Shown: positions 33,739-43,528 of the stretch, piece after piece
Layout of the letters: each line of letters begins with the position of its first letter
Position numbering within the stretch: the stretch's first letter is position 1
From: Paeniglutamicibacter terrestris
GTDB lineage: Bacteria > Actinomycetota > Actinomycetes > Actinomycetales > Micrococcaceae
DNA: 64,000 bases
Direction: 5' to 3'
Assembly: GCF_012271785.1 (NCBI RefSeq)
Contig: NZ_JAAWVT010000001.1
Coordinates: 186,001 to 250,000, forward strand
Notes under the pieces: generated by a model
What the model was told of the DNA's origin: nothing
What the model saw: the letters and a program-made list of their open reading frames with translations, nothing else
Databases searched by the model: none
Made by a program: the position numbers and the translations under genes

Positions 33739-34812
33739 CTAGAGCGCGGCGAACTGGTTGGTGGCCACCGGCAGGCCGAGCACCTCGCGCAGCGTATTAC
33801 CGGTGGTGATGGGCGCCAGCAGCTGGGATTTGCGCAGCTCGGGAAGCACCAGCGCGGCGAATTCCGCGGCATCAATGGATAGCACCGCGGGGTGCAGACG
33901 TACCCCCGATACCAACGGCAGCAAGGTCCGCAGGAATTCGGTGAAGTCTTCGGCGCTACCCACAAAGCGGGCATGCGCCGGTTCAGTGTTGTCCCAGCAA
34001 TTCAACGTTTCGAGCCGTGCGGCGGCGCTCTCCCCCGCGGCGTCGAGGAGAAACTCGACTTCGGCAAAGCGCCGACCGCTCCCGGCCCCCTCGTGGGCGG
34101 CCGCGAGCAGGGCATCAAGATCCGGAGCCCCGAAAAGCACGGCGTCGTGGCCCTCGGCAAGCTGCTCGGGGGCGAAGATCGGCAGCTGTCCGGCAATGGG
34201 ACGCTGGCTGATGGCCGGGCCCTTGATGGAAAAGCGTTGACCGGTGAAATTCACATAATGGACCTTGGCCCTATCCAGGTACCGCCCGGTGTCGACGTCC
34301 TTGATCACCGCGTCGTCCTCCCAGCTGTCCCAGAGTCGGCGACCGACCTCCACAACATCGGCAATCTCGGCGCGCAGATCTTCGGACGCTACCGCATCGC
34401 GTCCCACGGCCGCACCCTCAACGGGGTTGCCGGTACCCGACACGATCCAACCGCCGCGTCCGGCGGAGACCGAGTCCAAGGCCGAGAGCTGAGTGGCGAG
34501 ATGGAATGGTTCGGTGTAAATAGCGTCGGTTACGGGGAGCAGTCCAATGCTGTGGGTCAATGGGCCGAGGTAGGCGGCGCGCTGGATGGCATCAAGTCGA
34601 GCCTCCGGCCCGTGCTCGGGAGCCAACCGGGAGTCTTGAAAGCTCACCGCGTGGAAGCCGGCGGATTCGGCGGCCAGAACGCTTTGGGCCGTGTGATTGG
34701 TTTGAAGCACGTTGGCCGGTCCTGCGGGGTCAAGGCGCCAGGCCGCGGGATGCGCACCTGCCCCATCCACTTCAAGGATCAACACTGCGTGGTGTACCGG
34801 TGAGGTCGTCAT
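33739..34812 (-). CDS. Second LLM-class flavin-dependent oxidoreductase
   Basis: 357 residues, shorter than the first LLM protein and from another branch. The N-terminal strand HHAVLILEVDG is followed by LDAIQRAAYLGPLTHSIGLLP and FHLATQLSALDSVSAGRGGWIVSG, the LLM barrel pattern. A late segment (PIAGQLPIFAPEQLAEGHDAVLFGAPDLD) matches the flavin-phosphate loop and following helix. GAAGAAGAG lies before the start. The gene starts 34 bases after the binding-protein stop, and its own stop is 34 bases before the next LLM gene. Two LLM enzymes in one operon suggest two oxidation steps or two related substrates. Confidence 0.87.
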   Translation of the reverse strand: MTTSPVHHAVLILEVDGAGAHPAAWRLDPAGPANVLQTNHTAQSVLAAESAGFHAVSFQDSRLAPEHGPEARLDAIQRAAYLGPLTHSIGLLPVTDAIYTEPFHLATQLSALDSVSAGRGGWIVSGTGNPVEGAAVGRDAVASEDLRAEIADVVEVGRRLWDSWEDDAVIKDVDTGRYLDRAKVHYVNFTGQRFSIKGPAISQRPIAGQLPIFAPEQLAEGHDAVLFGAPDLDALLAAAHEGAGSGRRFAEVEFLLDAAGESAAARLETLNCWDNTEPAHARFVGSAEDFTEFLRTLLPLVSGVRLHPAVLSIDAAEFAALVLPELRKSQLLAPITTGNTLREVLGLPVATNQFAAL

Positions 34813-34846
34813 GGTTCTCTTCTTCCTGAGGCTCGGTGACTGGTGG

Positions 34847-35863
34847 TTAGTTTGCTGAGAAGTTCTCGGCGGTGACGGCGTCCGAAGACTTCACCGCTTC
34901 CTCGCCCAGTCCCCAATGGTCCAGGACCTGGGCGTAGGTGCCCTCGGAGATCAGTTCGTTAATCGCGTTGGCAATGGGTTCTGCCAGCCCGTTGCCACGT
35001 TTGGAGGTGGCTGCCACCAAGGTTGAGGCGGGCCAACCGGCGTTGATCTTGCCAACCACTTTGAGGTCATCACGGCTGTTTTGGCGGTAGACGGTGGAAG
35101 GGTACGGCGCGATGTTCAAATCGATGCGCCCCGAGGACAGCGCCAGGATGGTATCGGCGTCCGAGGAGTAGTACTGAAGTTCCGCCGGTGCCTTGCCGGC
35201 GTCGGTAAGTTCCTTGTTCCAGGCGATCAAGATCTTTTCTTGATTTGTCCCGGCACCCACGGAGATTTTTTTGCCCGAAATGTCTTCTGCCCCCTCGACC
35301 GTCCCGGAGTAGTCCTTTTTCGCTTCAAATCCCATGAAGGCCGCACGATATGGGGCAAAGTCATACTTCTTGACGCGTTCGGCATTGATGCCCACGTTGG
35401 AGAAGACCACCTCCACCGCGCCAGAGTCCGTCTTGAGCGGCCAGTTTTCCCAGCTCGTAAGTTGCAGGTCTAACTCGAGGCCGAGTTTGTCGGCGACCAA
35501 TTGCGCCAGGTCGGTCTCGGTTCCCACCAAGGTGGTGTTATCCGTGGCATGAAAGGTTAATGGAATTGAACCCGCGGAGGTGGCAACCGTCAGTTTGCCG
35601 TCCTTGCTGATGGAGTCCGGGAGGCTCTCGGCCAGTTTCTTATCCTTGGTGGAGCGGATACGGTTCTGTTCCGGGGAGGTGTTGTAGGTGATGGATCCGG
35701 CGGCGGGCGCCGCACCGGTGCCGCTTGGTGTGCCAGCCGTGGCGCTACCCGGGTCGGAGCATCCGCTCAACGACAGGGCAGCGGCTGCTGCCACAGTGAC
35801 CGCCGTTAGAACGTGGCGCTGCGAATTCTGTGCGGTGGTGCCCGAAAGTGAGAGTTTCTTCAT
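34847..35863 (-). CDS. Substrate-binding lipoprotein, first copy of the LLM operon
   Basis: 338 residues from the ATG at 35863 (AAGGACC upstream; the TTG two codons earlier is not used). A long signal peptide ends in the lipobox LSLSGC, followed by a Gly/Ala/Thr linker. The binding domain has LTFHATDNTTLVGTETDLAQLVADKLG, WENWPLKTDSGAVEVVFSNVGI and VGAGTNQEKILIAW, shared with the protein at 31345-32301. It should bind the imported amino acid-like molecule and hand it to the permease encoded at the start of the operon. The SDPGSAT stretch after the Cys is also shared with the paralogue. Confidence 0.91.
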   Translation of the reverse strand: MKKLSLSGTTAQNSQRHVLTAVTVAAAAALSLSGCSDPGSATAGTPSGTGAAPAAGSITYNTSPEQNRIRSTKDKKLAESLPDSISKDGKLTVATSAGSIPLTFHATDNTTLVGTETDLAQLVADKLGLELDLQLTSWENWPLKTDSGAVEVVFSNVGINAERVKKYDFAPYRAAFMGFEAKKDYSGTVEGAEDISGKKISVGAGTNQEKILIAWNKELTDAGKAPAELQYYSSDADTILALSSGRIDLNIAPYPSTVYRQNSRDDLKVVGKINAGWPASTLVAATSKRGNGLAEPIANAINELISEGTYAQVLDHWGLGEEAVKSSDAVTAENFSAN

Positions 35864-35906
35864 GATCAAGGGTCCTTATGCGTGAGTGGACAAGTGGTCC
35901 GGGGGC

Positions 35907-36709
<803 letters not shown>

Positions 36710-36713
<4 letters not shown>

Positions 36714-37759
36714 CGGGTTCCAATCGTGGTCCGGGTGCGGATGGTGAAGAAACGGCGGAGTTTCTGCGCCGGGGTATCGGGCAGCGTGCGCACTGCGCCC
36801 TTGGAGTAGTGGCGTTCGATGTAGTACTGGGCCACCGAAAGCACCGAAGTGATCACGATGTACCAGCAGGTGGCCACGAGCAACAGCGGCAGGACTTGCT
36901 GGGTACGTGAGTAGATGACCTGGACGGTATAGAACAGTTCGCCGTAGGCCAGCACGTAGACGATCGAGGTGCCCTTGACCAGGCCGATGATCTCGTTGAA
37001 GGCCGTGGGCAGAATCGAACGCATGGCCTGTGGCAGCACAATCCGGGTGGATCGGCGCCACGGCGGGATGCCCAGGGCTGCCGCTGCCTCGAGCTGTCCT
37101 TGGTCCACCGAAAGAATGCCACCGCGAATAATCTCGGCCGAATAGGCGGCCTGGTTCAAGGTCAGTCCCAGCACGGCAGCGGCGAATTGGCTGATGAGCG
37201 TGGTGGTGTTGATTTCAAAGAACGTCAGCGAGGTGAAGGGAATGCCGAGGCTGACCTTTTCGTAGAGGTAACCGAGGTTGTACCAAAGCAGCAGCTGGAC
37301 CAGCAGTGGGGTTGAACGGAAGATCCAAGAGAAGGTCCAAGATACCGACGAGAACAGCGGAGAGGCCGACAGCCGCATCAGCGCCAAGATGAATCCGAGA
37401 ACAAAGCCCAGGACGCCGCAGATGATGGTGAGCTTCAAGGTTTCGCCCAGTCCGCGAATCACGGATTCGGCGGTGAACCATTGGGCGACCACTCCCCATT
37501 CCCACCGTGGGTTGGTGAACAGGGAATAGAGGATCGCTGCCAGTAGCAGGCCAACCACTGCGGTTCCCACCCAACGGGCTGGGTGCCGCGCGGGAATAAT
37601 CCCGGGGCGCAAGGAGGCCAAGGTGTCCGGGCCGAAGGTCGATTCGCTGGTGGGGTTGAACTGTTCCTGGGAGGATGCCGGAGTACTGGATTCCGCTATT
37701 GGCCCGGACTCTTCATGAAGTTCGGGATCGATCTGCGTGGTTGGTGTTGCGGCACCCAT
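36710..37759 (-). CDS. ABC transporter permease of the LLM operon
   Basis: 349 residues from the ATG at 37759, which has an excellent AAGGAGGTGG site five bases upstream; the longer frame has none. A polar N-terminal region of about 70 residues ([20 protein letters not shown]) is longer than in typical amino acid permeases. Helices follow from [18 protein letters not shown] onward, with the HisMQ stretches [24 protein letters not shown] and [18 protein letters not shown], and the coupling loop [21 protein letters not shown]. It is the first gene of the six-gene operon, with its promoter in the divergent region. Confidence 0.93.
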
Positions 37760-38153
37760 GTGCCACCTCCTTCTGCGCTGCACGGCTGCTGCGGTGCATT
37801 GTTGGGTTCTTTGGTTGTGGTGAACTGCGAAGTTTTTTCCGCGGTGTTCAACCAAGCTATGGGGCTGGTTTCGGGACCGGCAAACGAGGCTACTTGGTGG
37901 GCCGCTTCGGGCAATATGGCGCAACAGTTCCCTTGTGGAACCCGCCAGCTGCATGGTTTTCACGACGTTTTATGACGACTTGTCTCGTGGCATTGCGCTA
38001 GGTCACCTTGCACGTCGTGGGCGCTTTCGGCCATCCCCGCAGCATGCCTAGGCTGGCTGAACACGGTGCGGATCGACGGTTCACGCAACCACCCTTGGTC
38101 CGTGCAGTGTCCAAAGCTTTTCACCCCAGCAGACGTAGAACAGGAGATTCACC
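37760..38153. other. Divergent control region of the LLM operon and the FAD/NAD(P) gene
   Basis: About 390 bases between two divergent units that probably act together. No gene, RNA or riboswitch was recognised. TTGCAC (38008-38013) and TAGGCT (38049-38054) on the plus strand are too far apart (35 bases) to be one promoter. GTTTTATGACGACTTG and similar AT-rich stretches occur near 37970. A shared regulator site here is expected but not identified. Confidence 0.3.
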
Positions 38154-40163
38154 ATGGTTCAGCAGGGCAACCGCGGCGCACGTCGGAGGGAGGATGGAAA
38201 CGATCCCGCGCGCCTGTTGCTGGTGGGCGGTGGGCCGCGTGCTGCGATGCTGCTGGAACGACTTGCCGCCAACCATCGTGAGGTTGCTAGGGGTCCGCTG
38301 CACGTGGACATTGTTGATCCGTTCCCGGCGGGCGCCGGGCGAATCTGGCGGGATGAGCAGTCGGGACTGCTGAAACTGAATTCGATGGCCATGGACGTGA
38401 GCATGTTTACCGATGATTCGGTCTCCTGCCAGGGCCCGGCGGTGCCCGGTCCCTCCCTCTGGGAATGGGTTTGCCTGCTACGCAACGGGGAATATCCCGC
38501 GGACGCGGCGGCCATAACCGCCGGTGGCAATGAGCTCGCCCACGAACTTGGTTCGCTGAATGCCGATGACTTTCCCACGCGGCGGCTGCAAAGCGCCTAT
38601 TTGGATTGGTTCCTGCGGCACACCATTAATTCGTTGCCCCCGGGGGTGAGCGTAAAGATCCATCGGGACACCGTGGTGGAGATTCGTCCCGCAAGTTCCC
38701 GCGGTGGCCACAGCGTGGTGCTGGCTAACTCAAGGGTGTTGCTCACCGATGCGGTGGTCCTGGCGGTCGGCCACACGGAGTCGCATCCCGCGGCCTCGTC
38801 CCGACGCTTTGCCCAATTCGCTGCCCGCATCGGCTCGTCGGTAACCTATGTGCCGCCGGCCTACACCAATGACCTCGATCTCAGCGTGCTTCGGGCCGGG
38901 GAAGATGTCCTGGTCTCGGGCATGGGTCTGGCCTTTATTGATCTATTTGTCCTGCTCATGGAAGGGCGCGGCGGCCGATTTACGCCTAACCCCGATTCGA
39001 CCCTCAGCTACCACCCATCGGGTGATGAACCGGTGCTCCACGTGGGTTCACGCCGGGGTGTTCCGTACCTTTCCAAAATCCGCGGTGCGCTGGCCGGGGA
39101 TACCGCTGCCGCGCCAACTTTCCTGAACCGGACGGCCATCGATGGATTATTGGCCGACCATGGACGGCTGAATTTCAGGGAGCACCTGTGGCCACTGATT
39201 GCCAAGGATGCCGCGTACTCCTACTATCGCGAATTGTTCACCGCCCATCCGCAGCGCACCTGCGCATCCTGGGATTCCTTTGCCCGGGCCTTTGCCGTCT
39301 TGCCCTGGTACTCCACGGAGCGCACGATGCTGGTGGAAGACTCCGTCCCACAGGCAGCGGACCGGCTGGACTTCGAAGCGCTGGATCAGCCGCTCGCCTC
39401 CACGACCTTCGACTCCCCCGAACAGGTACATCGCGCGGTGCGGCAAGTGATACTCAGGGATCTGCAGTTGCGGGACGGAGGGGAGAATTCCGAAACCTTG
39501 GGCCTGTTCCTCGGCTTGTTGGGCGCCTACATGGGGCTGGGTCAGGTCGTTTCCCTCGATGAGCTTGATGACCTGAGCCGCCGCGAGGTATCGGGATGGT
39601 GGCACGGATTTTTCAGTTACGTGGATTCCGGGCCGCCGGCTCACCGCTTGCAAGAACTCTTGGCTCTGGAAGATGCCGGGCTCATCCATTTCCTCGGTCC
39701 CAACGTCAGGTTTTCAACGGACGAGGTCTCCGGGAGTTTTAGCGCCGACGGTGTCGTGGAAGGACACCGCCTTACGGCGCGGACATTGATCGAAGCCAGG
39801 CTTCCGGAGACCGCGCTTCAGGATACGACGAATGAGCTGTTGTCCTCGCTGTACTCGCGCGGGGTTATCACCGCCGAGTCCACCGGCACCGGAAAAATGC
39901 TTGTTGACGATCAGTGCCGTGTGGTGGGTAGAAAGGGAGAGAAATCCTCGTGGCTCTACGCGGTCGGTGCAGGAGTATCGGGTTGGAATGCCGGGGCTTT
40001 CTCGCGCCCCCATTCAAATTCTGCCCCCTTCCGCACCACCGATGCCTTGGCCAGGACGATCCTGCTGTCCACTACCGTGGCCCTGGATACTGCCACTGCA
40101 CCACCCATGAGCGAAACCGCATTTGCAGCGAGCCTCGATGCGATGCACCGATACGTAGGATAG
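38154..40163 (+). CDS. FAD/NAD(P)-binding protein (PF13454-like)
   Basis: 669 residues. The N-terminal dinucleotide site is LLLVGGGPRAAMLLERLAA (G-x-G-x-x-R), followed by VDIVDPFPAGAGRIWR, the pattern of the FAD-NAD(P)-binding domain family whose members have a second nucleotide motif later; here VVLAVGHTE and VLVSGMGLAFIDLFVLL fit. No signal peptide or membrane segment is seen. Related proteins accompany transport and oxidase genes in actinobacteria, but their reaction is not known. Divergence from the LLM operon suggests it takes part in the same pathway, perhaps as an oxidoreductase that provides electrons or oxidises an intermediate. The GNAT gene follows by 5 bases. Confidence 0.8.
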   Translation: MVQQGNRGARRREDGNDPARLLLVGGGPRAAMLLERLAANHREVARGPLHVDIVDPFPAGAGRIWRDEQSGLLKLNSMAMDVSMFTDDSVSCQGPAVPGPSLWEWVCLLRNGEYPADAAAITAGGNELAHELGSLNADDFPTRRLQSAYLDWFLRHTINSLPPGVSVKIHRDTVVEIRPASSRGGHSVVLANSRVLLTDAVVLAVGHTESHPAASSRRFAQFAARIGSSVTYVPPAYTNDLDLSVLRAGEDVLVSGMGLAFIDLFVLLMEGRGGRFTPNPDSTLSYHPSGDEPVLHVGSRRGVPYLSKIRGALAGDTAAAPTFLNRTAIDGLLADHGRLNFREHLWPLIAKDAAYSYYRELFTAHPQRTCASWDSFARAFAVLPWYSTERTMLVEDSVPQAADRLDFEALDQPLASTTFDSPEQVHRAVRQVILRDLQLRDGGENSETLGLFLGLLGAYMGLGQVVSLDELDDLSRREVSGWWHGFFSYVDSGPPAHRLQELLALEDAGLIHFLGPNVRFSTDEVSGSFSADGVVEGHRLTARTLIEARLPETALQDTTNELLSSLYSRGVITAESTGTGKMLVDDQCRVVGRKGEKSSWLYAVGAGVSGWNAGAFSRPHSNSAPFRTTDALARTILLSTTVALDTATAPPMSETAFAASLDAMHRYVG

Positions 40164-40168
40164 GAAAA

Positions 40169-40678
40169 ATGAGCGCATCACCCACCGAAACCCACCTCGA
40201 ACACACCATCTTTAGCGCCCAGCTCGATGATCCCCGAGCACAGCCGTTGTTGGCTGCACTTGCCGTGGAGTACACCGAACGTTATGGGGACCGTTTCGGC
40301 GGCACCGAGAAGGAAATGCTGCGATATCCCGCCGCGGAGTTCATGGCTCCCACCGGCAGTTTGCTGTTGCTGCTGCACGAAAACCTAACCATTGCCGGGG
40401 GCGCCTTGCGCCAATATTCCTCGGACACCGCGGAGTTCAAGCGGATCTGGACACATCGGGATTTCCGACGCCGCGGTCTGGCTAGCGCGGTCCTTACCGC
40501 GTTGGAGGATCAGGCGCGCAGGCTCGGTTACAGCAAGGTGTACCTCACCACCGGTCCTCGGCAGCCAGAAGCCGTCGGGTTGTACCTCCGTACGGGTTAC
40601 GCGCCGCAATTTGATCTTGAGGCCGATCCGGAGGCCATTGGCCATCTTCCGTTTACCAAGGATCTGGCCGCGGGCTGA
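40169..40678 (+). CDS. GNAT-family N-acetyltransferase
   Basis: 169 residues from the ATG at 40169, five bases after the FAD-protein stop and preceded by AGGATAGGA; the open frame upstream lies in the FAD gene. The acetyl-CoA loop is in FKRIWTHRDFRRRGLASAVLTALEDQARRLGY (here read as RDFRRRGLASAV, motif R-x-x-G-x-G/A), with the later GLYLRTGYAP motif. It would acetylate an amino group. In the B. subtilis yxe and ytm operons an acetyltransferase protects the amino group of S-modified cysteines before the LLM enzyme acts; the same logic could hold here. The true acceptor is unknown. Confidence 0.85.
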   Translation: MSASPTETHLEHTIFSAQLDDPRAQPLLAALAVEYTERYGDRFGGTEKEMLRYPAAEFMAPTGSLLLLLHENLTIAGGALRQYSSDTAEFKRIWTHRDFRRRGLASAVLTALEDQARRLGYSKVYLTTGPRQPEAVGLYLRTGYAPQFDLEADPEAIGHLPFTKDLAAG

Positions 40679-40745
40679 GGCCAGAACACCGATTCAAAAA
40701 CAATTGGCGTGCCCACCACCACTAAAACTTGCAAGACCGTAGGCT

Positions 40746-42455
40746 ATGGACATGGCCAAGATGACTACAGACGAGCATGCCGCATCCATTCAAGCCGGCT
40801 ATTCCTTCGAGGGACCAGCCGTAAACCTGGGCGCGGCACTTGTCGATGACCAGGTCTTCCCCGCCGCGCAGGTACGCCTCCCGCTGCGCATGATGAACCG
40901 CCACGGGCTCGTGGCCGGAGCCACGGGCACCGGCAAGACGATCACCCTGCAATTGATGGCCGAACAGCTCTCAAACCAAGGTGTCCCGGTCTTCGTATCG
41001 GACGTCAAGGGCGACCTCACCGGTCTTTCCACCGCGGGTACCGCGTCGGAAAAACTCACCGCGCGCACCGCATCGGTGGGTATGGAGTGGTCGGCCAAGT
41101 CGTTCCCCGTCGAGTATTACTCACTCGGCGGAGAAGGCACCGGCATTCCGATTCGCGCCACCATTTCCTCCTTTGGCCCGCTCTTGCTCTCACGCATCAT
41201 GGAACTGAATGAGACTCAGGAATCGTGCCTGCAGCTGATCTTCCACTATGCGGATACCAAGGATCTGGAACTTTTTGACCTGAAGGACCTGCGTGCGGTC
41301 ATTCAGCACCTCACCAGCGATGAGGGCAAGGCCGAGCTTGAGGAACTGGGCGGCGTCTCCAAGGCGACTGCCGGCGTGATCCTGCGCGAGCTGGTCACCT
41401 TGCAGGCTCAAGGCATGGATGCCTTCTTCGGGGAACCAGAATTTGATACCGTCGAGCTGCTTCGTCAGTCGCCCGATGGACGCGGTGTCATCAGTGCCCT
41501 GGAGCTTCCCACGCTGATGCAGAAGCCGCTGCTGTTCTCCACCTTCATGATCTGGCTGTTGGCCGACCTCTTCTCCGAGTTGCCCGAGGTGGGCGACGCC
41601 GAAAAGCCCAAGCTGGTATTTTTCCTGGACGAGGCCCACCTGCTCTTTAACGGAGCTTCCAAGGCGTTCCTGACCTCGATCACCACCACCGTGCGACTGA
41701 TCCGGTCCAAGGGTGTTGGTGTCTTCTTCGTGACACAAACTCCGAAGGATGTTCCGGCCGATGTACTCGGTCAGCTGGCCAACCGCATTCAGCATGCGCT
41801 GCGCGCTTTCACCCCGGATGATGCCAAGGCGCTCAAGTCGACGATTTCCACGTTCCCGACCAGTCAGTACGACCTCGAACATGCGCTGACTCAGGCCGGC
41901 ACCGGCGAAGCAGTGGTGACGGTGATGAATGAGAAGGGTGCACCAACACCGGTGGCCTGGACGCGGATGTGGAGCCCAGAGTCGACCATGGGTCCCTCCA
42001 ATGAACAAACCATTTCGGAGATTGTCGCAGCCTCCGCGCTGATGCAGGTCTACGGAACGAGCGTTGATCGCGAGTCGGCCTTCGAGAAGCTCTCTGGGGG
42101 TGGCGCGCCTACCGCGGGCCCTGCCACGGTTTCAACCGGCGGTTCCGTGGCTGCGCGTGTGCCAGCGGCGGGTCAGACTCAGGCAGAGATTGACGCCGCA
42201 GCGCGCAGCATTGAGGAATCGATTTTGGGCAGGCCCTCCTCGATCCCCAATTCGGCGCCGGCACCGGGTGCCGATGACTACGCCATGCCCGAAGCCCCGG
42301 AAGCCACCAAGAGTGCTCCGAGACGTCAGACACGTCCACCGGCCGCACCCCAAAAAGCCGACAATCCCCTCATGGACATGGCTTTGCAGGCAGCCAATCT
42401 TTTTGGTCGAGAAATGCTTCGCGGCATGTTCGGCACCAAGAGGCGCCGTCGCTAA
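40746..42455 (+). CDS. HerA-like ATPase, DUF853 family
   Basis: About 569 residues. Walker A GATGTGKT near residue 59 and Walker B LVFFLDEAHLLF near residue 295 are those of the HerA/FtsK superfamily; the middle has LSRIMELNETQESCLQLIF and the LPTLMQKPLLFSTF stretch typical of DUF853 (YjgR-like). The C-terminal 120 residues are Ala/Pro-rich and end in a basic KRRRR. Family members are predicted motor ATPases with no well-defined role. TAGGCT (40740-40745) sits six bases before the ATG at 40752, so the second start may be used from a leaderless mRNA. Confidence 0.88.
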   Translation: MDMAKMTTDEHAASIQAGYSFEGPAVNLGAALVDDQVFPAAQVRLPLRMMNRHGLVAGATGTGKTITLQLMAEQLSNQGVPVFVSDVKGDLTGLSTAGTASEKLTARTASVGMEWSAKSFPVEYYSLGGEGTGIPIRATISSFGPLLLSRIMELNETQESCLQLIFHYADTKDLELFDLKDLRAVIQHLTSDEGKAELEELGGVSKATAGVILRELVTLQAQGMDAFFGEPEFDTVELLRQSPDGRGVISALELPTLMQKPLLFSTFMIWLLADLFSELPEVGDAEKPKLVFFLDEAHLLFNGASKAFLTSITTTVRLIRSKGVGVFFVTQTPKDVPADVLGQLANRIQHALRAFTPDDAKALKSTISTFPTSQYDLEHALTQAGTGEAVVTVMNEKGAPTPVAWTRMWSPESTMGPSNEQTISEIVAASALMQVYGTSVDRESAFEKLSGGGAPTAGPATVSTGGSVAARVPAAGQTQAEIDAAARSIEESILGRPSSIPNSAPAPGADDYAMPEAPEATKSAPRRQTRPPAAPQKADNPLMDMALQAANLFGREMLRGMFGTKRRRR

Positions 42456-42504
42456 GCGGGTGTTTTGTGCGAACGCTGTAGCTTTCCCGGTAGCCTAGGA
42501 ATCA

Positions 42505-43500
42505 ATGAGTAAACGTTTATCCCCCACTCGGGTCGCTGCCACATGGGCAGCGGCCCTTGTGGTGCTGGTCGTCATCGCCTTCGCCTCGGTGGTTCTGGTG
42601 AACCAGAAGGTATTTGGGCCTGCCCAAAAGGTACTGCAGCTTCAGGACCACCTGGTCAAGGGCGAGGGAGCCAAGGCCTTGGGCCTGCTTCATGCCACCG
42701 TCCCGAGCGGCAACGCGCTGTTGCTGGACGGTGCCGGGTTGAAGGCCGCCAGTGCGGACATCAAGGACTTCACCGTGGCTAAACCCGAGGACGAACCGGG
42801 CGATAACAACATGGTTAACGTCCTCGCCACCTACTCCATCCATGGCGTTGAGCAGCAGACCAACTACCAGCTCAAGCGCACCGGCCGCAGCTGGTTGTTC
42901 TTTGATACCTGGGAATTTGTCCCCACCACGCTTCCCACTGTGGCCATCAGCGCGAACACCACCAACGAAGTGGTCGTGAATTCTAGGCCCGCACCCTTAG
43001 TCAAGGGCCAGACGACGGTTCCGGTGTTTGTTCCAGCCGTCATTGACACCGGATTCACAACGACCAACTTTATGGCCGACTCCCGGGGCCTGGCCATCAC
43101 CGACTTCAAGAAGAAGGGCACCGCGGTTAAGCTGCAAACGCAGCCGACTCAGGCGCTCAAGGATGAGGTCAATAAACAGATCGCCGCGTACCTCGACGGT
43201 TGTGCCAAGCAACAGGTGCTGATGCCGTCGGCATGCCCGATGAGCTATTCCACCATTGCTCGGGTGCAGTCCGACTCCATCCACTGGAGCATCGTGGACT
43301 ACCCGGCCGCGGAGATCGTGTCCTTCGACGGCCGCTGGGTCATCCGTCCGCTGACGGTCAAGTCGCGGCTGGAACTCACCGAGCAGAATCTGCGCACCGG
43401 GATCTACACCGAGCAGACCATTGAAGACAGCTTCGGATTCACCGCAAAGTTGGATGTTAGTACCACCGAAGTAAAGGTCACCCCGGTTTCCAGCGAATAA
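42505..43500 (+). CDS. Uncharacterised membrane-anchored extracellular protein
   Basis: 331 residues. One hydrophobic segment at about residues 12-32 (AATWAAALVVLVVIAFASVVLV) with basic residues before it makes an N-terminal membrane anchor; the rest should be outside the cell. The extracellular part is mostly beta-rich, with two similar-looking regions (YSIHGVEQQTNYQLKRTGRSWLFFD and VDYPAAEIVSFDGRWVIRPL) that resemble DUF4878/NTF2-like secreted modules, but the family is not recognised. Two cysteines (DGCAKQQVLMPSACP) may form a disulfide. TAGCCT eight bases before the ATG suggests a nearly leaderless mRNA. Confidence 0.75.
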   Translation: MSKRLSPTRVAATWAAALVVLVVIAFASVVLVNQKVFGPAQKVLQLQDHLVKGEGAKALGLLHATVPSGNALLLDGAGLKAASADIKDFTVAKPEDEPGDNNMVNVLATYSIHGVEQQTNYQLKRTGRSWLFFDTWEFVPTTLPTVAISANTTNEVVVNSRPAPLVKGQTTVPVFVPAVIDTGFTTTNFMADSRGLAITDFKKKGTAVKLQTQPTQALKDEVNKQIAAYLDGCAKQQVLMPSACPMSYSTIARVQSDSIHWSIVDYPAAEIVSFDGRWVIRPLTVKSRLELTEQNLRTGIYTEQTIEDSFGFTAKLDVSTTEVKVTPVSSE

Positions 43501-43528
43501 ATCGCCCGCCCCGGCGGCCGGGTCGTAA

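Noticed and set aside
32298-33974. 558-residue frame for the first LLM protein
   Set aside because: The extra 90 residues overlap the preceding LLM gene and have odd composition; ATG at 33704 has a good AGGAG site.
38008-38054. TTGCAC and TAGGCT as a promoter for the FAD gene
   Set aside because: The boxes are 35 bases apart, twice the usual spacing.
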